Positions 61,699 to 64,000 of a stretch of 64,000 nt of DNA are shown one piece after another (the stretch's first letter is position 1; each line of letters starts with the position of its first letter). The notes beneath the pieces were generated by a model. The model did not search any database. It saw only the letters and a list, made by a program, of their open reading frames with translations, and was not told the DNA's origin. The stretch is taken from the NCBI GenBank assembly GCA_034509925.1, contig CM067533.1:3486535-3550534 (forward strand). The letters are read 5' to 3'. The translations under genes were made by a program, and so were the position numbers. The stretch is from Hirudinaria manillensis. Its lineage: Eukaryota; Annelida; Clitellata; Hirudinida; Hirudinidae.

Positions 61699-62030
61699 GA
61701 CTACGGTGTATAAAGTAAAAAATGTTTCGAAAAAAAAGTTTGATTAGAGACCAAAAAATCCCTACAAATTTGTTAAGTTAAATTTACATTAAAATTTTAT
61801 AGCTCTCCTACAGATCCAATGGTGCTTTTAATCCGTGTTTCGTCTTTAAAAAAAAGCAATTGCCAATTGTGAGAGCTTTAGACTGAGCTTTTGGGTAACT
61901 TGAGAAAATAAAGCCGTTTGTATTTGATAAAATAAGGCCATTTTTACAAACCCTCGTTACTATGGCATCCTCGCTACTATGATACTTTTGCTCGGTCCCG
62001 AATGGTGGCATATTAGCGAGACTTGACTGA
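61699..62030. mobile_element. pogo/Tigger-like DNA transposon end (right)
   Basis: The minus strand from 62030 reads CAGTCAAGTCTCGCTAATAT. Two further TAGCGAGG/TAACGAGG-type motifs follow inside it (about 61950-61985), the subterminal pattern of pogo-like elements. It is non-coding and the inner boundary is uncertain. Confidence 0.5.
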
Positions 62031-62271
62031 ATATATATATTTTTTTATTTATTCGAGAACTCCGTTAAAGTCATGGCCAGGAAAACCCGGTGGAAAGTGT
62101 TTCTTCCTGCCCACTACGAAATAGATACGTGATGATCTTTAAATCTTGGACCATATTAAATCTCTACATTAATCATCTCAACTCAATATTTTTCAGACAA
62201 TTAATGATTGGGCTAAGAATCCATTTGAATTTACACTTAATTCTTAATCAAAGTAAAAAAAATTAAGATAT
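62031..62271. other. Spacer left of the LTR element
   Basis: AT-rich, nothing recognised. The opposite flank of the LTR element lies outside the window, so its target duplication cannot be checked. Confidence 0.4.
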
Positions 62272-62566
62272 TGTAATAACCCGGGGTCCTCAAACTAATT
62301 ATAGAAGGTCAGGTTTATTGAAAGTTGTCAGATGGCTTGGAAGATGCACGATGCTTCAAATGTCTAAGTCTTGAAATCTGCTGTTCTCTAATTCTCGCTC
62401 TACTTTCCGAGATAAATCCATTTGTCAAGGTACATAACCAAAGAGTCTGAATAGCACCAATTAATTCTCAAATTATATTGCCACTAAATTTAATTAATTA
62501 TTAAATTAATTAATCGGCAATATAATTTTAATTATTATTCAATTTATTGGATCTAGGGATCCAACA
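62272..62566 (-). mobile_element. 3' LTR (295 bp) of a pol-less LTR retrotransposon
   Basis: TGTAATAACCCGGGGTCCTC at 62272 recurs exactly at 63939. The other edge, ATCCAACA at 62566, is followed by a pyrimidine block. In element sense (minus) the LTR is TGTTGG..TTACA and contains AATAAA. Confidence 0.88.
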
Positions 62567-63856
62567 CTGCCCCCTCCTTAAATCTGTTCGTCCCGAACAG
62601 ACATCTATTCCCATTTTCATTTTTACTCTAGGAATAGGATCCGATCTTCCAACAATCTCATGGCTGCAAATCCCAGATCCATTTGCTTTGCCATCTTCTG
62701 GGATTTCTGCTTCCCCCCTTTTACTTCTGCGTCCCGCAAGTTTCAGTCGCGGAACATCGCCATTTCTATGCTCAACCTCCTGCTCCACCATGTCGCCAGA
62801 TCTCAGACTCTCTACAGGATCACCTGCTCCATTTTTCTTGCTAGGCACTCTCCCGAAATCCCGAGCACTCCCTTCTGTTATTTCCAATGGAGCCGAAACA
62901 TCAGCTGGTAAATCCATGGGCTGTTCTGTAGACTCCACTTGTTCCACCATCAACTTCGTGTGCTTCACTGGTAACTCAATGTCCTTCATCGGTGACTCCT
63001 CGGGCGGTACTAATAACTTCGCAGACTCTGTCGGGAAATCCATTGGCTGTTCTGTAGACTCTACTTGTTCCACCATCAAATCCGTGCGCTCCACCGGCAA
63101 CTCCACGTGACTCATCAGTAACTCCTCGGGCTGCACCAACAACTCCACATGATCCACCGGCAATCCCACAGGCTCCTCCGAAAGTTCCACTTGCTCCACT
63201 AAAACCTCCGTGAGCTCTCTGGGCCCTGCTGACGACTCGACCTGATCTGATAACTCTATGGGCGCCAACGTCGAGTTCTCTAAGTCTGCCATCACGCACA
63301 GAGTTTCTGGAGACACGCACGCACTGTGGTTGGATGTGCCTTCTAATGACTCCATCCCAATGCTGCCAGAAACGGTACTTGGAACATCAGAACTCTTCTC
63401 AGTAGAGTTTCCACCAGAAACCAAAGAGGCATCCTGACGCGGAATCGCTGTGTTTTCCAAATCGCCCCTAATAGTCCTCCTAGAGTTCTCTGCAAACTTT
63501 CTCCGCCACTTACTATATTCGGACTCGAATTCAAAAGAACCAACAGGACTCTTCTCGGTAGAGTTTTCACCCGAAACCAGCGAGACATCCTGACATGGAA
63601 TCGCTGTGTTTTCCAAATCACCCCTAATAGTCCTCCTCAACTCATCTACGGACTTTTTCATAAAATCAAGAAATTCTTCCATTTTTTTATGGGATGGATT
63701 CTCGAATTCGTATTCCTCTGGGTCATGGCCATTCTCTGTCAGCCATGTCCCAAGTCGCTCTCGTATCTCAGCTTTCGTGCCTTTCCAATCCAGGCCACGA
63801 TCTCTCAATTCTTGTCTCAATCGAGGCACGTACAATTCATCCAAGTACTTCGGCAT
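62528..63856 (-). CDS. SAP-domain Gag-like protein of the LTR element, 442 aa
   Basis: The only ORF of the element, starting 62 bp after its primer-binding site. Residues ~8-42 (VPRLRQELRDRGLDWKGTKA) form a SAP-type DNA-binding motif, seen at the start of Gag-like proteins in many invertebrate LTR elements. The rest is acidic and repetitive. TIRGDLENTAIP..QD..LVSG is present twice, and VEQVESTEQPMD twice within a Val-Glu-Leu-rich stretch. No zinc knuckle, protease, reverse transcriptase or integrase follows. The last ~13 codons lie inside the 3' LTR, so the stop is supplied by the LTR. The intact frame implies recent activity or selection. Confidence 0.75.
   Translation of the reverse strand: MPKYLDELYVPRLRQELRDRGLDWKGTKAEIRERLGTWLTENGHDPEEYEFENPSHKKMEEFLDFMKKSVDELRRTIRGDLENTAIPCQDVSLVSGENSTEKSPVGSFEFESEYSKWRRKFAENSRRTIRGDLENTAIPRQDASLVSGGNSTEKSSDVPSTVSGSIGMESLEGTSNHSACVSPETLCVMADLENSTLAPIELSDQVESSAGPRELTEVLVEQVELSEEPVGLPVDHVELLVQPEELLMSHVELPVERTDLMVEQVESTEQPMDFPTESAKLLVPPEESPMKDIELPVKHTKLMVEQVESTEQPMDLPADVSAPLEITEGSARDFGRVPSKKNGAGDPVESLRSGDMVEQEVEHRNGDVPRLKLAGRRSKRGEAEIPEDGKANGSGICSHEIVGRSDPIPRVKMKMGIDVCSGRTDLRRGQCWIPRSNKLNNN
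62567..62582 (-). other. Polypurine tract
   Basis: In element sense, AAGGAGGGGGCAG directly precedes the 3' LTR, as needed to prime plus-strand synthesis. It also overlaps the end of the ORF. Confidence 0.75.
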
Positions 63857-63918
63857 CCTTCACTTTTCAATTAAACAAGCTTCTACCTTAGTTACTTTTG
63901 GACACCCTTTAACTCTAA

Positions 63919-63937
63919 ATCCAACTCCTGACACCAA
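63919..63937 (-). other. Primer-binding site, tRNA-Leu type
   Basis: TGGTGTCAGGAGTTGGAT begins one base after the 5' LTR in element sense. It complements the 3' end common to Leu tRNAs with at most one or two mismatches. Confidence 0.75.
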
Positions 63938-63938
63938 T

Positions 63939-64000
63939 GTAATAACCCGGGGTCCTCAAACTAATTATAGAAGGTCAGGTTTATTGAAAGTTGTCAGATG
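63939..64000 (-). mobile_element. 5' LTR (partial, cut by window edge)
   Basis: The last 62 bp of the LTR in element sense are identical to 62272-62333. The rest lies beyond base 64000. Confidence 0.88.

Noticed and set aside
62547-63110. 187-aa plus-strand ORF
   Set aside because: Antisense shadow of the SAP-domain ORF of the LTR element.

Overview
This is a 64-kb piece of an AT-rich, intron-rich animal nuclear genome. The genes have short coding exons bounded by GT..AG sites. The proteins are metazoan families (DIP2, p190 RhoGAP), and the spaces hold trinucleotide microsatellites, LINE and SINE tails, and retrotransposons. It is probably an invertebrate; the poly-Asn runs and ATT/ATC arrays would suit a spiralian such as a leech or mollusc, but the sequence does not prove that. 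I see no bacterial, organellar or CRISPR features.

Layout. (1) 64-6890, minus strand: first 13 coding exons (about 436 codons) of a DIP2 gene that runs off the left edge. (2) 6891-12100: a transposon-filled spacer with a decayed BED-zinc-finger hAT-type remnant, a 5'-truncated LINE ending in a 458-bp ATT array, and an inverted 3' scrap of the same LINE. (3) 12267-28408, plus strand: a complete p190 RhoGAP gene, 26 coding exons joined in frame to 1467 residues. (4) 28409-30399: non-coding spacer. (5) 30400-48293, plus strand: 39 exons joining in frame to about 2052 residues, a multi-pass membrane protein with EGF and TNFR-like Cys-rich repeats whose family I cannot name. (6) 48294-54602: a probable minus-strand gene of unknown family (50471-53635), flanked by two direct copies of a dimeric dispersed repeat, with a solo LTR beside it. 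(7) 54780-62030: a nested block of pogo-like transposon ends and R2/HERO-type (restriction-like-endonuclease) retrotransposons. A 5'-truncated plus copy and a full-length minus copy are each followed directly by the 5' end of another copy, and these converge on one TA array. (8) 62272-64000: an LTR retrotransposon with a Leu-tRNA primer site, a polypurine tract and a single SAP-domain ORF but no pol.

DIP2, p190 RhoGAP and the membrane protein are independent genes. They share only a style: short exons, phase-matched introns, and exon starts copied in tandem beside ATT arrays. The most unusual material is the large membrane protein, the head-to-tail arrangement of the R2/HERO elements and the pol-less LTR element.
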